This document shows, one piece after another, positions 7,172-14,502 of a DNA stretch of 35,402 nucleotides (positions within the stretch are counted from its first letter, which is position 1; each line of letters opens with the position of its first letter). The notes beneath the pieces are model-generated. The model made no database searches. It was not told where the DNA came from and worked only from the letters and a program-made list of their open reading frames with translations. The translations under genes were made by a program, and so were the position numbers. The DNA is from Streptosporangiaceae bacterium (lineage in GTDB: Bacteria; Actinomycetota; Actinomycetes; Streptosporangiales; Streptosporangiaceae). The stretch is from the NCBI GenBank assembly GCA_019245115.1, contig JAFARZ010000417.1, positions 1 through 35,402 of the forward strand, read 5' to 3'.

Positions 7172-8095
7172 ATGCCGAGCACGAACCGATTCGAGATCCG
7201 CAAGCTCACCGCGCGCATCGGCGCGGAGGTGATCGGCGCCGGACCACAGCTCGACCTCGATGACGACGGCATCATCGAGATCCGCGCCGCGCTGAATGAG
7301 CACAAGGCGCTGGTGTTCCGCGACGTCACCATCGACGACGAAGGGCAGCAGCGGTTCGCCGGCTACTTCGGTGATCTGACCTCCGCTCACCCGACCGTGC
7401 CCGCTATCGAGGGCGCGCCGAACGTCCTCCCGGTGGACAGTGAACTCGGCCGGGCCAACCACTGGCACAGCGACGTGACGTTCGTGGTCAGCCCGCCGCA
7501 GGCAAGCACGCTGCGCAGCATCGTCGTCCCGCCCTACGGCGGCGAGACGCTGATCGCCAGCTCGGCGGCGGCGTACCGCGATCTTCCCGAGGCGCTGCGC
7601 GCGTTCGCCGGGTCGCTGTGGGCGGTGCACACCAACGACTACGATTACGCGGTGCCGCCGGAGAGCGCGGACGAGGCGGAGAACGAGCGGCGCGCGCAGT
7701 TCATCTCGATCAGGTACGAGACGGTTCACCCGGTCGTCCGGGTTCACCCGCTCACCGGTGAGCGCGGGCTGTTCATCGGCGGCTTCGCCCAGCGCATCCT
7801 CGGCTTCTCCGGCGAGCAGTCGCGCGACATCCTGCGTCTGCTGCAGTCCTACGTGACCCGGCCGGAGAACGTGCTGCGCTGGCGGTGGGAGCCGGGGCAG
7901 CTCGTGCTGTTCGACAACCGGATCACCCAGCACTACGCGATCGACAACTACGACGACCTGCCGCGCCGGCTGAACCGGGTCACCGTGGCCGGCGACATCC
8001 CGGTCGGCGTCGAAGGCAAGCAGAGCTACTCGCTGACCGGCGACGCCTCGCACTACACAACGGTCGCGCAGGTCAAGGAACTCGCGGCCGTATGA
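7172..8095 (+). CDS. TauD/TfdA-family Fe(II)/2-oxoglutarate dioxygenase (putative sulfonate/alkylsulfate dioxygenase)
   Basis: The protein has 307 residues. The iron-binding triad is visible as H99-x-D101 in HWHSDVTF and His254 in ITQHYAIDNYDD. The 2-oxoglutarate-binding arginine is in RRLNRVTVAGD near residue 269. Family members hydroxylate sulfonates or alkyl sulfates, releasing sulfite or sulfate and an aldehyde, which provides sulfur under starvation. The leader peptide upstream fits a sulfur role. The ATG start has AAAGGAA nine bases upstream. The downstream SDR gene follows after 15 bases and is probably cotranscribed. Substrate cannot be decided from sequence; other TauD relatives act on 2,4-D or carnitine-like compounds. 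Confidence 0.88.
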   Translation: MPSTNRFEIRKLTARIGAEVIGAGPQLDLDDDGIIEIRAALNEHKALVFRDVTIDDEGQQRFAGYFGDLTSAHPTVPAIEGAPNVLPVDSELGRANHWHSDVTFVVSPPQASTLRSIVVPPYGGETLIASSAAAYRDLPEALRAFAGSLWAVHTNDYDYAVPPESADEAENERRAQFISIRYETVHPVVRVHPLTGERGLFIGGFAQRILGFSGEQSRDILRLLQSYVTRPENVLRWRWEPGQLVLFDNRITQHYAIDNYDDLPRRLNRVTVAGDIPVGVEGKQSYSLTGDASHYTTVAQVKELAAV

Positions 8096-8110
8096 GCTAC
8101 CGTAAGCCTC

Positions 8111-9097
8111 ATGGGCAAGCTCAGGGTGCTGTTCGTTGGCGGCAGCGGGATCATCAGCTCGGCGTGCTCGCGCGTCGCGGTCGATAGCGACGTCGAACTG
8201 TACGTGCTGAACCGCGGGCGAAGCACCACCCGCCCGCTGCCCGCCGCGGTGACGATGCTGCGTGCGGATATCGGGGAACCACAGTCCGTTCGTGATCAGG
8301 TAAAAGATCTTGACTTTGACTCGGTGGTGAACTGGGTCGCGTACACCCCTGACCAGGTGCGGCGGGACATCGAGTTGTTCGCCGGGCGGACCAGGCAGTA
8401 CGTGTTCATCAGCTCCGCGTCGGCCTACCAGACCCCGCCATCGCGACTGCCGGTCACCGAGTCCACGCCGCTGCGCAACCCGCTCTGGCAGTACTCACGC
8501 GACAAGATCGCCTGCGAGGACGTGCTGACCGCGGCTTACCGGGAACAGGCGTTCCCGGCCACGATCGTCCGGCCGTCGCACACCTATGACCGGACGTCGG
8601 TGCCGTTCGACGGCGGCTGGACTGTGCTGGGCCGGATGCTGGCCGGCAAGCCGGTCATCGTCCATGGCGACGGGACGTCGCTGTGGACCCTGACGCATCA
8701 CGAGGACTTCGCCCGCGCGTTCGTCCCGCTGCTCGGCCATCCGCGCACATTGGGCGAGGCGTTTCACATCACCACCGACGACGCGCTCACCTGGGACCAG
8801 ATCGCGCACGCGCTGGCCGCGGCGCTCGGCGTGACGCCACGGATCGTGCACGTCACGTCGGACGAGATCGCGGCGGCCGATCCGGCCTGGGGCGCCGGCC
8901 TGCTGGGCGACAAGGCGCACTCGCTGGTGTTCGACAACACGAAGGTGCGCCAGGTCGTGCCCGGCTGGCGGGCGGTGATCCCGTTCGAGCGGGGCGCGCG
9001 GGAGATCGCGGACTGGTATCTCGCGGATCCGGCCCGGCAGGTCACCGACCGGCGGCTGGACGCGCTGATGGACAAGCTCGCCGAAACCAGGGCGTGA
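8111..9097 (+). CDS. NAD-dependent epimerase/dehydratase (extended SDR family)
   Basis: The protein has 328 residues. The Rossmann nucleotide loop reads VGGSGIIS at residues 9-16, with serine where the third glycine of GxxGxxG is usual. The catalytic YxxxK is Y128-S-R-D-K132, preceded by the Ser stretch SSASAY (101-106). The fold resembles the isoflavone-reductase/sugar-nucleotide epimerase type, and a substrate cannot be assigned. It lies 15 bases after the TauD gene with no evident own ribosome-binding site, so it is likely translated as part of the same mRNA. Confidence 0.88.
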   Translation: MGKLRVLFVGGSGIISSACSRVAVDSDVELYVLNRGRSTTRPLPAAVTMLRADIGEPQSVRDQVKDLDFDSVVNWVAYTPDQVRRDIELFAGRTRQYVFISSASAYQTPPSRLPVTESTPLRNPLWQYSRDKIACEDVLTAAYREQAFPATIVRPSHTYDRTSVPFDGGWTVLGRMLAGKPVIVHGDGTSLWTLTHHEDFARAFVPLLGHPRTLGEAFHITTDDALTWDQIAHALAAALGVTPRIVHVTSDEIAAADPAWGAGLLGDKAHSLVFDNTKVRQVVPGWRAVIPFERGAREIADWYLADPARQVTDRRLDALMDKLAETRA

Positions 9098-9164
9098 CAG
9101 CGAAACCGCAGCGTTACCCGCAAGGCGTACGATCATGCCAGGACCGAGGGAAAGGAGGTACGCC

Positions 9165-9224
9165 GTGAACATTTCGTCCATGTATGCCGCGCGCCTCCGC
9201 GGACCGGAGGGCGCGCTCCGTTAG
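9165..9224 (+). CDS. Possible 19-codon upstream ORF ahead of the VOC gene
   Basis: GTG 9165 follows an excellent Shine-Dalgarno (AAGGAGG, 9152-9158) and opens a 19-codon frame ending at TAG 9222-9224, 16 bases before the VOC start. The peptide is MNISSMYAARLRGPEGALR. Inside it, GCGCGCCTCCG (9189-9199) pairs with CGGAGGGCGCGC (9204-9215) with one bulge, a strong hairpin. It may be a regulatory uORF or a real microprotein. I recognise no family. Confidence 0.4.
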   Translation: MNISSMYAARLRGPEGALR

Positions 9225-9240
9225 TACAGAAGGAGCAGCA

Positions 9241-9630
9241 ATGACCGTTCGTGTCCGAAGCATCACGTTCGACAGCAAAGAGCCGTACAAGCTGGCCCGG
9301 TTCTGGTCGGAGCTGACCGGGCTCACCGAAGATCCCGACGACATCAACCTGCCCGAGCACGACGAGGCTCTGCTGCTCGGCCGGAACGGGTCGCCGAACC
9401 TGCTGTTCATCCGCGTCCCGGAAGACAGGCAGGTCAAGAACCGCGTCCACCTCGACCTGACCCCGCCGGACTCCGATCCGGCGACCAGGGACGCGGAACT
9501 GAAGCGGATCCTGGCGCTCGGCGCGACGATCGTCGAGGACCACCGCCGGCCCGACGGCGGCGGCTGGATCTGGCTCGCCGACCCCGAGGGCAACGACTTC
9601 TGCCTAGAGCGGGGGGTCTGGGGGGGATAG
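9241..9630 (+). CDS. VOC (glyoxalase/bleomycin-resistance-like) family protein
   Basis: The protein has 129 residues, a single vicinal-oxygen-chelate unit. It shows the typical opening TFDSKEPYKLARFWSELTGL, the middle NRVHLDLTP and the closing GWIWLADPEGNDFCLE, where the glutamate is a metal ligand in active members. This subfamily is abundant in actinobacteria and mostly uncharacterised. The ATG 9241 has GAAGGAG nine bases upstream. The last residues (RGVWGG) come from a G-run, and the gene overlaps the convergent methyltransferase by 27 bases. Confidence 0.85.
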   Translation: MTVRVRSITFDSKEPYKLARFWSELTGLTEDPDDINLPEHDEALLLGRNGSPNLLFIRVPEDRQVKNRVHLDLTPPDSDPATRDAELKRILALGATIVEDHRRPDGGGWIWLADPEGNDFCLERGVWGG

Positions 9631-10338
9631 CCGCCAGATGGCCTCCCACTGGGACCACTGCCCAGGCGCTCCCAGCGGCTGCCGCCATGTCTGATCGATC
9701 CGCGGCGGCAGCACCGGCTCGAATCGCGGCGGGCTGAACAAGGCGTCCAGCTCCGCGGCGCTGAAGTAGTGGATGATCAGGCCGGCCTTGGACCCGGCCA
9801 GGTACCGGACGGTGAACCCGCCGTCCGGTGCCTGCTCGGTGATCTCGTGCGCCGGCCACACATCGGTACTCACCGCGTTGACCCGGAGGCAGAACAGCCC
9901 GCCCGGCCGCAGCCTGCGCTGAGCCTCGGCGATGACGGATCCGGTGGTGGCCCGGTCCCCGTGCTGGAACACCTGGATGCCGATGACCAGGTCATACGTG
10001 TTGTCCTTGGCCAGCGCGCTGAAATCGCCGTGAACCAGCCGGCCGGCGAACTCCGGCGCGCTCGCGGCCAGTTGCGCCAGCGCCGTCCCGGAGATGTCCA
10101 GTCCGGTCAGCGTCAGCCCGTTGCGGGACAGCGGCAGGAAGTTACGCCCGTTCCCGCAGCCCACGTACAGGCCCTGGGTCAGCCCGTAGCTTCGCGCTGC
10201 CCGGAGGATGTCATCGGTGAACGGCACCGGTGGTTCCCCCTGGTACCGCCCGCGCCGGTATTCGGCCTCCCATGAAATCTCGGCATCCATGCCCTGATCG
10301 TGCCGTGATAACCATTTGCCGCGCCAGTTGATCAGCAT
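9604..10338 (-). CDS. Class I SAM-dependent methyltransferase
   Basis: The protein has up to 244 residues. The SAM motif I is GLYVGCGNGRNFLPLS, with acidic motif II in LTGLDISGTALAQL and motif III around YDLVIGIQVFQHG. The substrate is unknown; the fold resembles tellurite-resistance/thiopurine-type or small-molecule methyltransferases. Two starts are plausible: ATG 10338 (beginning MLINWRGK) or ATG 10290 (beginning MDAEISWEAEYRRGRYQG). The second gives the more typical N terminus for the family, but neither has a clear ribosome-binding site. It diverges from the MOSC gene by only a few bases if the longer start is used. Confidence 0.8.
   Translation of the reverse strand: MLINWRGKWLSRHDQGMDAEISWEAEYRRGRYQGEPPVPFTDDILRAARSYGLTQGLYVGCGNGRNFLPLSRNGLTLTGLDISGTALAQLAASAPEFAGRLVHGDFSALAKDNTYDLVIGIQVFQHGDRATTGSVIAEAQRRLRPGGLFCLRVNAVSTDVWPAHEITEQAPDGGFTVRYLAGSKAGLIIHYFSAAELDALFSPPRFEPVLPPRIDQTWRQPLGAPGQWSQWEAIWRLSPPDPPL
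9611..9626. repeat. G-run element at the VOC/methyltransferase junction
   Basis: GGGGGG-TCT-GGGGGGG at 9611-9626 matches the left half of the nadK element (GGGGGG-TCTC-GGGGGG). It forms the overlapping 3' ends of two convergent genes: VOC ends VWGG and the methyltransferase ends SPPDPPL. Confidence 0.6.
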
Positions 10339-10343
10339 GGATC

Positions 10344-10883
10344 ATGGAGAACATGCACGTGGAGGCCATCAACATCGGTCCGAGCGAAGCGCTCGCCCCG
10401 GTCGGTTCGGTTCGCGCCGTGGCCGGCAAGGGGCTGGAGGGGGACCGGCACTACTTCGCCGATGGCGCGGAGCCCGGGACCGCGCTGACGCTGATCGAGG
10501 CCGAGGCCATCGAGGACGCCGGCCTGACCGGCGCGCAGTCCCGCCGCCAGGTCGTGGTGCGTGGCATCCGCCTGAACGACCTGGTCGGCAAGCGGTTCTA
10601 CGTCGGCGAGGTGGAGTGCGTGGGCACCGAGCTGTGCGAACCGTGCCTGCACCTTCAGCAGCTCACCCGGCCCGGCATCATCAAGGACCTCATCCACCGC
10701 GGCGGCATCCGCGCGGACATCCTGACCGGCGGGATCATCTCGGTCGGCGACAAGGTCAAGACCTTATTTACCGCGAACGGCTGGCGTTTCTCCTCTGATA
10801 ACGCTTCCCTGAGGCGGGTGGCTTGCGCGGCGAGGTACCGGCGTTCCGGGATGCTGGTGGACAGCCGGGCCGCCTGCGCGTAG
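10344..10883 (+). CDS. MOSC-domain protein with unusual C-terminal extension
   Basis: The protein has 179 residues. The MOSC core (residues 1-140) shows GLEGDRHY, the TLIEAEAIE segment, RRQVVVRGIRLNDLVG and the conserved cysteine region ELCEPCLHLQ (~96-105), and ends with GGIISVGDKVKTL. MOSC domains handle sulfur in molybdenum-cofactor-related chemistry. Residues ~141-179 (after KTLFTANG) are not family-like: they are the antisense of the conserved end of the sigma-factor gene. The original stop codon seems to have been lost, giving a 229-base tail-to-tail overlap with that gene. Confidence 0.82.
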   Translation: MENMHVEAINIGPSEALAPVGSVRAVAGKGLEGDRHYFADGAEPGTALTLIEAEAIEDAGLTGAQSRRQVVVRGIRLNDLVGKRFYVGEVECVGTELCEPCLHLQQLTRPGIIKDLIHRGGIRADILTGGIISVGDKVKTLFTANGWRFSSDNASLRRVACAARYRRSGMLVDSRAACA

Positions 10884-12058
10884 GCCTCCGCCGCGCGCTT
10901 TTGCTCGCCGGCCAGTTCGAGCAGATGGCCCTGGGCGGCGAAAAGCCGGTGGTGCTTCGCCAGCCGCTTGTCCTCGGCCAGGGTTCCGAGCAGTTCCAGG
11001 CCTGCTCGCGGGCCCTGGACCATGCCCACGGCGACCGCGCGGTTGAGCGTGGTGAACGGGTTGGGCGCGGCGAGCTCGAGCAGGTCATACAGCCCGAGGA
11101 TCTGTTTCCAGTCGGTGTCGTCCATGGTCGCGGCCTCGTCGTGGACCGCGGCGATCGCCGCCTGCAACTGGTACGGGCCCACCTGGCCGCTGGCCAGGGC
11201 GCTGGTGATGAGGACCGTGCCTTCGTCGATCCTGGACCTGTCCCAGCGGGAACGGTCCTGTTCGGCCAGCGGCACCAGGCTCCCGTCCGGCTGGGTCCGG
11301 GCGGGCCGCCGCGCGTCGATCAGCAGCATCAGCGCGAGCAGGCCGGCGACCTCGGGCTCGCCGGGCAGTAGCCGGTACAGCCAGCGGGTGAGCCGGATGG
11401 CTTCGCCGGACAGCGCGGGCACGGTCACCGCGTCGCCCGCCGACGCGGTGTACCCCTCGTTGAACACGAGGTAGAGGACATGCAGCACGGCCGGCAGCCG
11501 CTCCGCGACCGGGCCGTGGAGGCTGAAGTCGACGTTGGCGTCCCGCAGCGTCTGCTTGGCCCGGCTGATGCGCTGGGCCATGGTCGCCTCGGGCACGCCG
11601 AACGCCGCCGCGATCTGCGCGGTGCTCAGCCCGCCGATCGCCCGCAGCGTCAGCGCGATCTGGCTCGGTACCGAGACCGCCGGATGGCAGCAGCCGAACA
11701 GCAGCGCCAGCGAGTCGTCGGCGTCTTTTGCGCCGGCCGTGCTCTCGTCGGCCGGGCCGGCCAGCAGTTCGGACTGGGGCGTCGCGAACGCGATCCGGTC
11801 TTCCCGTTCCCGCCGGGCCTGCTCGCTGCGAACCTGGTCCGTGAGCTTACGGCTGGCCACCGTGACCAGCCAGCCCCGGGGATTGTCCGGCAACCCGCCG
11901 GCCGGCCACGCTACGGCTGCGGCCAGCAGCGCCTCCTGGGTCGCGTCCTCGCACAGGTGGAACTGCGCCGTCCCGTACCGGCGGACCAGCGCGGCGAGGA
12001 CCTGCGGCGCGAACTCGCGCAGCAGGCCCTCATCGGCGTCCCGCAGTGTCTTCGTCAC
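10655..12058 (-). CDS. ECF42-type RNA polymerase sigma factor with C-terminal extension
   Basis: The protein has 467 residues. The sigma2 region includes CEDATQEALLAAAVAWPAGG and NPRGWLVTVASRKLTDQ. Sigma4 follows in LRAIGGLSTAQIAAAFGVPE and MAQRISRAKQTLRDA. The long C-terminal DUF6596/TPR-like part (VLYLVFNEGYTAS..., LNRAVAVGMVQGPRAGLELL) defines the ECF42-like group. The usual C terminus ends near residue 415 (LREAL); the last ~50 residues are antisense to the MOSC gene. The GTG start (12058) lies 13 bases after the DGPF gene. Such sigma factors are typically encoded next to DGPF proteins and drive them. Confidence 0.88.
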   Translation of the reverse strand: MTKTLRDADEGLLREFAPQVLAALVRRYGTAQFHLCEDATQEALLAAAVAWPAGGLPDNPRGWLVTVASRKLTDQVRSEQARREREDRIAFATPQSELLAGPADESTAGAKDADDSLALLFGCCHPAVSVPSQIALTLRAIGGLSTAQIAAAFGVPEATMAQRISRAKQTLRDANVDFSLHGPVAERLPAVLHVLYLVFNEGYTASAGDAVTVPALSGEAIRLTRWLYRLLPGEPEVAGLLALMLLIDARRPARTQPDGSLVPLAEQDRSRWDRSRIDEGTVLITSALASGQVGPYQLQAAIAAVHDEAATMDDTDWKQILGLYDLLELAAPNPFTTLNRAVAVGMVQGPRAGLELLGTLAEDKRLAKHHRLFAAQGHLLELAGEQKRAAEAYAQAARLSTSIPERRYLAAQATRLREALSEEKRQPFAVNKVLTLSPTEMIPPVRMSARMPPRWMRSLMMPGRVSC

Positions 12059-12084
12059 AGATCGTTCTTCGTCACAGATCGTTC
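12051..12084. repeat. 17-bp tandem duplication at the DGPF/sigma junction
   Basis: The 17-mer TTCGTCACAGATCGTTC occurs twice back to back (12051-12067 and 12068-12084). On the minus strand each copy contains CTGTGA: the first reached carries the DGPF stop, the second the GTG start of the sigma gene. The ancestral junction was probably a four-base GTGA overlap that the duplication has pulled apart. Confidence 0.8.
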
Positions 12085-12437
12085 TTCGAATCGTGCAGGA
12101 TCGGCCACAGCTCTACGGGTTCCTCATCGGCCCACGGCATGTCGGCCGCGATCTGGTGCGCCCGCTCTTCGTTCTCCACGTCGAGCAGGTAGAAGCTGGC
12201 GATGTACTCCTTGGTCTCCTGGTAGGGCCCGTCGGTGACGGCCGGCAGGCCGTCCTGGCCACGGCGCACCAGTCTGGCCTGCATCTCGGCGCCCAGCCCG
12301 TAGGCCCCGATCAGCTCGCCGGTCTCCTCGTACTTCTTGTTGAACGCGTCCTGCCGGGCGATGGCCTCCGGCCACGCCTCCGCCGGGAACGACGCCCACT
12401 TCTCCTCGTTGCCGTAGATCAGCATCAGGTACTTCAT
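12072..12437 (-). CDS. DGPF/YCII-related protein, partner of the ECF42 sigma factor
   Basis: The protein has 121 residues and a YCII-like ferredoxin fold. It begins MKYLMLIYGNEEKW and carries the diagnostic DGPYQETKEYIASFYLLDV near residues 78-96. DGPF proteins are the usual genomic partners and targets of ECF42 sigma factors in Streptomyces and relatives; their biochemical role is unclear. The ATG 12437 has GGAGGG nine bases upstream. A candidate sigma-specific promoter lies about 55-80 bases upstream of the start. Confidence 0.88.
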   Translation of the reverse strand: MKYLMLIYGNEEKWASFPAEAWPEAIARQDAFNKKYEETGELIGAYGLGAEMQARLVRRGQDGLPAVTDGPYQETKEYIASFYLLDVENEERAHQIAADMPWADEEPVELWPILHDSKNDL

Positions 12438-12489
12438 CCTGGGGTTCCCTCCATATGCCGGGTGCTGTCACAGGTGCTCTCACCCACCA

Positions 12490-12516
12490 GTCGGAGCCGC
12501 CACCCCGTTCTCGACA
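12490..12516 (-). promoter_or_regulatory. Candidate ECF42-dependent promoter
   Basis: On the minus strand TGTCGA (12516-12511) and CGAC (12493-12490) are separated by 17 bases. As I recall, ECF42 promoters have TGTCGA at -35 and CGA/TC at -10, which this matches. It would start transcription near 12484, some 45 bases before the DGPF ATG, giving autoregulation of the DGPF-sigma operon. Confidence 0.55.
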
Positions 12517-12636
12517 TCCCCCGCCAACATATCCGCCGTGTGATGTGGTTCCGCCGTGTCACCCGATCGGGCGTCATGACATCGCCGCCTCGATCGGGAA
12601 TGCTGACTGGGGTAGCTCCGGTGGGGGGGCTTGGGG

Positions 12637-12665
12637 TGCCCCGGGCCGTTCACCGGCCCGGGGCA
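12637..12665 (-). terminator. GC-rich hairpin at the end of the response-regulator gene
   Basis: TGCCCCGGGCC (12637-12647) is perfectly inverted at 12655-12665 around a seven-base loop. The stop codon of the response regulator (12650-12652) is in the loop. No U-tract is present. It probably terminates the kinase-regulator operon. Confidence 0.6.
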
Positions 12666-13372
12666 TCCTCACTGAGACGATCGGCACTGAGACGATCGGC
12701 GTGGGCGAATGACTGGTACGGCACGATCTCGCCGGGCCTGATCACGCCGTCTTCGATCGCGCGGGCGAGCAGCGCGTCCTTGCTCGGCGCGGTCCGCCCG
12801 GTGGCCGCGTACTTGGCTCGCGCGCGGCTGATGTACTGCCGGACCGTGTTCTCGGTGATCGACATGCGCCGCCCGACCGATGCTTTCGACATGCCCTGGA
12901 ACCACAGCAGCAGCGCCTGCCGCTCCTGCTCCGACAGCGCCGGCCGGGCCGGGCCCTGGTCGGCAAGCATCGCCCGGGCCTGCGACCGGGTCACGTACGG
13001 CCGGTCGGCGGCGGCCGCCAGCACGGCCTCGACCAGATGGTCGCGGCCTTCCTCCTTGGACACGTAGGCGTGCGCGCCGTTGTCCAGCGTCTCCATCACG
13101 ATCACCGGGTCGCTGTGCCCGGAGAAGGCCACTACCCGGTATCCGGCTGTCACCAGCCGGGAAATCTGCGTTGTGACCAGCTCGCCGGACAGCTCCAGGT
13201 CCAGGATGACCACGTCGACCGACGGCGGCGGCACGTTGCGGAGCCCGGCGAGGTCGCGTGCCGTATGCACCAGCCGTACGCGCTGGCCGGGATCGGAACG
13301 GATCCAGGATGCCACTCCCTCGGTGACGACCGGGTGGTCTTCGATGATCGCCACCCTCACCGGCTGTTCCAT
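12650..13372 (-). CDS. NarL/LuxR-family response regulator
   Basis: The protein has 240 residues. The receiver domain carries the acidic pair in VAIIEDHPVV, the phospho-acceptor aspartate in VVILDLEL (~residue 57) and the conserved lysine in AYVSKEEG. The C-terminal LuxR-type helix-turn-helix is LSEQERQALLLWFQGMS and ENTVRQYISRARAKYAATGR. It binds DNA when phosphorylated by a partner kinase, probably the kinase encoded two genes upstream. The start ATG 13372 overlaps the preceding gene by 16 bases. The C terminus has a small 15-base tandem repeat encoding ADRLS/EDRLS-like text. Confidence 0.9.
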   Translation of the reverse strand: MEQPVRVAIIEDHPVVTEGVASWIRSDPGQRVRLVHTARDLAGLRNVPPPSVDVVILDLELSGELVTTQISRLVTAGYRVVAFSGHSDPVIVMETLDNGAHAYVSKEEGRDHLVEAVLAAAADRPYVTRSQARAMLADQGPARPALSEQERQALLLWFQGMSKASVGRRMSITENTVRQYISRARAKYAATGRTAPSKDALLARAIEDGVIRPGEIVPYQSFAHADRLSADRLSEDAPGR

Positions 13373-14502
13373 CGTGCCTCCGCCCAGAGCATAACGCCGT
13401 CTTGCTGCTGTTCGATGATGACTTCTCCGCGGGCCGCGGACAGCCCGATGACCGCTCCGGTATCAGCGACGAAACTGACGGCGATACCGGCGGCGATACC
13501 GGCGGTAACCGCCGGTATCGCCGCCAGGGTGATCCGCGCCTGGCTGCGCGCGGCCGTGAGGATCGCGATGGCGGCGTCGGTGATGACCCGCCGGGCCGGC
13601 TCGGGCACCTGCGGCAGCGGCCCGGCCGTCTCGATCTCGACGGCTATCCCGCGCCGCTCGGCCACGTCGGCGCTCGCGTGCAGCTCATGCACCAGCGCTT
13701 CGGTCACATCATCACCCTCGGCCAGCAGCCGTCGCAGCCGGGCGGCCTGGGTCGCGCACCTGATGCGCACCTGTGCGTCGCCCGGGTCAGCCGTCCCCGA
13801 CGCCAGCTCGGCGACCAGCGGGACCACGCTCTCCTGCAGCGCCAGCCAGCGGGCTTGCCGGGCGGCCTGGATGATCTCCGCGGTGGCGGCGCGCTCGCGC
13901 GCGGCATGCTCACTCCGCGCCGCCGCCGCGGCGCGGCCAGCGGCGGTATCCAGCGCCCTGACCCCGGCGACTACGGCTAGCTGGCCGCCGGTCGACCAGG
14001 CCAGCACGGCGAGGAACCCGGCCAGGTCGGTGCGGTTCAGCCCGTCCTGCACCTGCACGCTGAGGACGGCCAGCGCCTCGGCGGTGAGGAACGCCGCGAG
14101 CTCGGCGAACCGGCGGCGGAGCAGGACCAGCACGCCCGTCCAGCCAGCGGTCCCCCACGACCAGTTGACCGCCAGCATCTGGCTGGCCGGGCTGGCCACC
14201 GCCGCCGCGGTACTGGCTGCCAGCGCGATCACGGCAACCGTCCAGGCCGGACACCAGGCGGGCGCTCCGCGCAGGACCAGGACAGACCCGGCGGTGATCG
14301 CCAGGGCCATGATCAGCCACATGGCGCACTGGAAGGCGAATGAGCTGTAGTCCGGCCGGTTGTGCAGCAGCTGTCCGCCGGCTCCGGCGACATGCCATCC
14401 CGCGACCAGGACGATCACGGCGATGGTGAAGGCCCGCTGATAGCGATCTGACATCAGCGCTTTCGGCTGCATGGTCGTCATGCCGGCCACTCCCGTTGTC
14501 AT
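13357..14502 (-). CDS. Degenerate histidine-kinase-like membrane protein (likely pseudokinase)
   Basis: The protein has 381 residues. About five hydrophobic segments (residues ~24-180) are followed by a coiled coil (AARSEHAARERAATAEIIQ) and a dimerisation-like helix. At the position where NarX-type kinases have ELHDxVxxxL, it reads LALQESVVPLVAEL: Gln223-Glu replaces His-Asp. The C-terminal ATPase-like part lacks a recognisable N-box asparagine and the DxGxG loop. It therefore looks unable to phosphorylate, and may act as a sensor subunit for the orthodox kinase encoded upstream. The ATG overlaps that kinase's stop (ATGA), and the end overlaps the regulator, so all three are one operon. Confidence 0.75.
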   Translation of the reverse strand: MTTGVAGMTTMQPKALMSDRYQRAFTIAVIVLVAGWHVAGAGGQLLHNRPDYSSFAFQCAMWLIMALAITAGSVLVLRGAPAWCPAWTVAVIALAASTAAAVASPASQMLAVNWSWGTAGWTGVLVLLRRRFAELAAFLTAEALAVLSVQVQDGLNRTDLAGFLAVLAWSTGGQLAVVAGVRALDTAAGRAAAAARSEHAARERAATAEIIQAARQARWLALQESVVPLVAELASGTADPGDAQVRIRCATQAARLRRLLAEGDDVTEALVHELHASADVAERRGIAVEIETAGPLPQVPEPARRVITDAAIAILTAARSQARITLAAIPAVTAGIAAGIAVSFVADTGAVIGLSAARGEVIIEQQQDGVMLWAEARWNSR

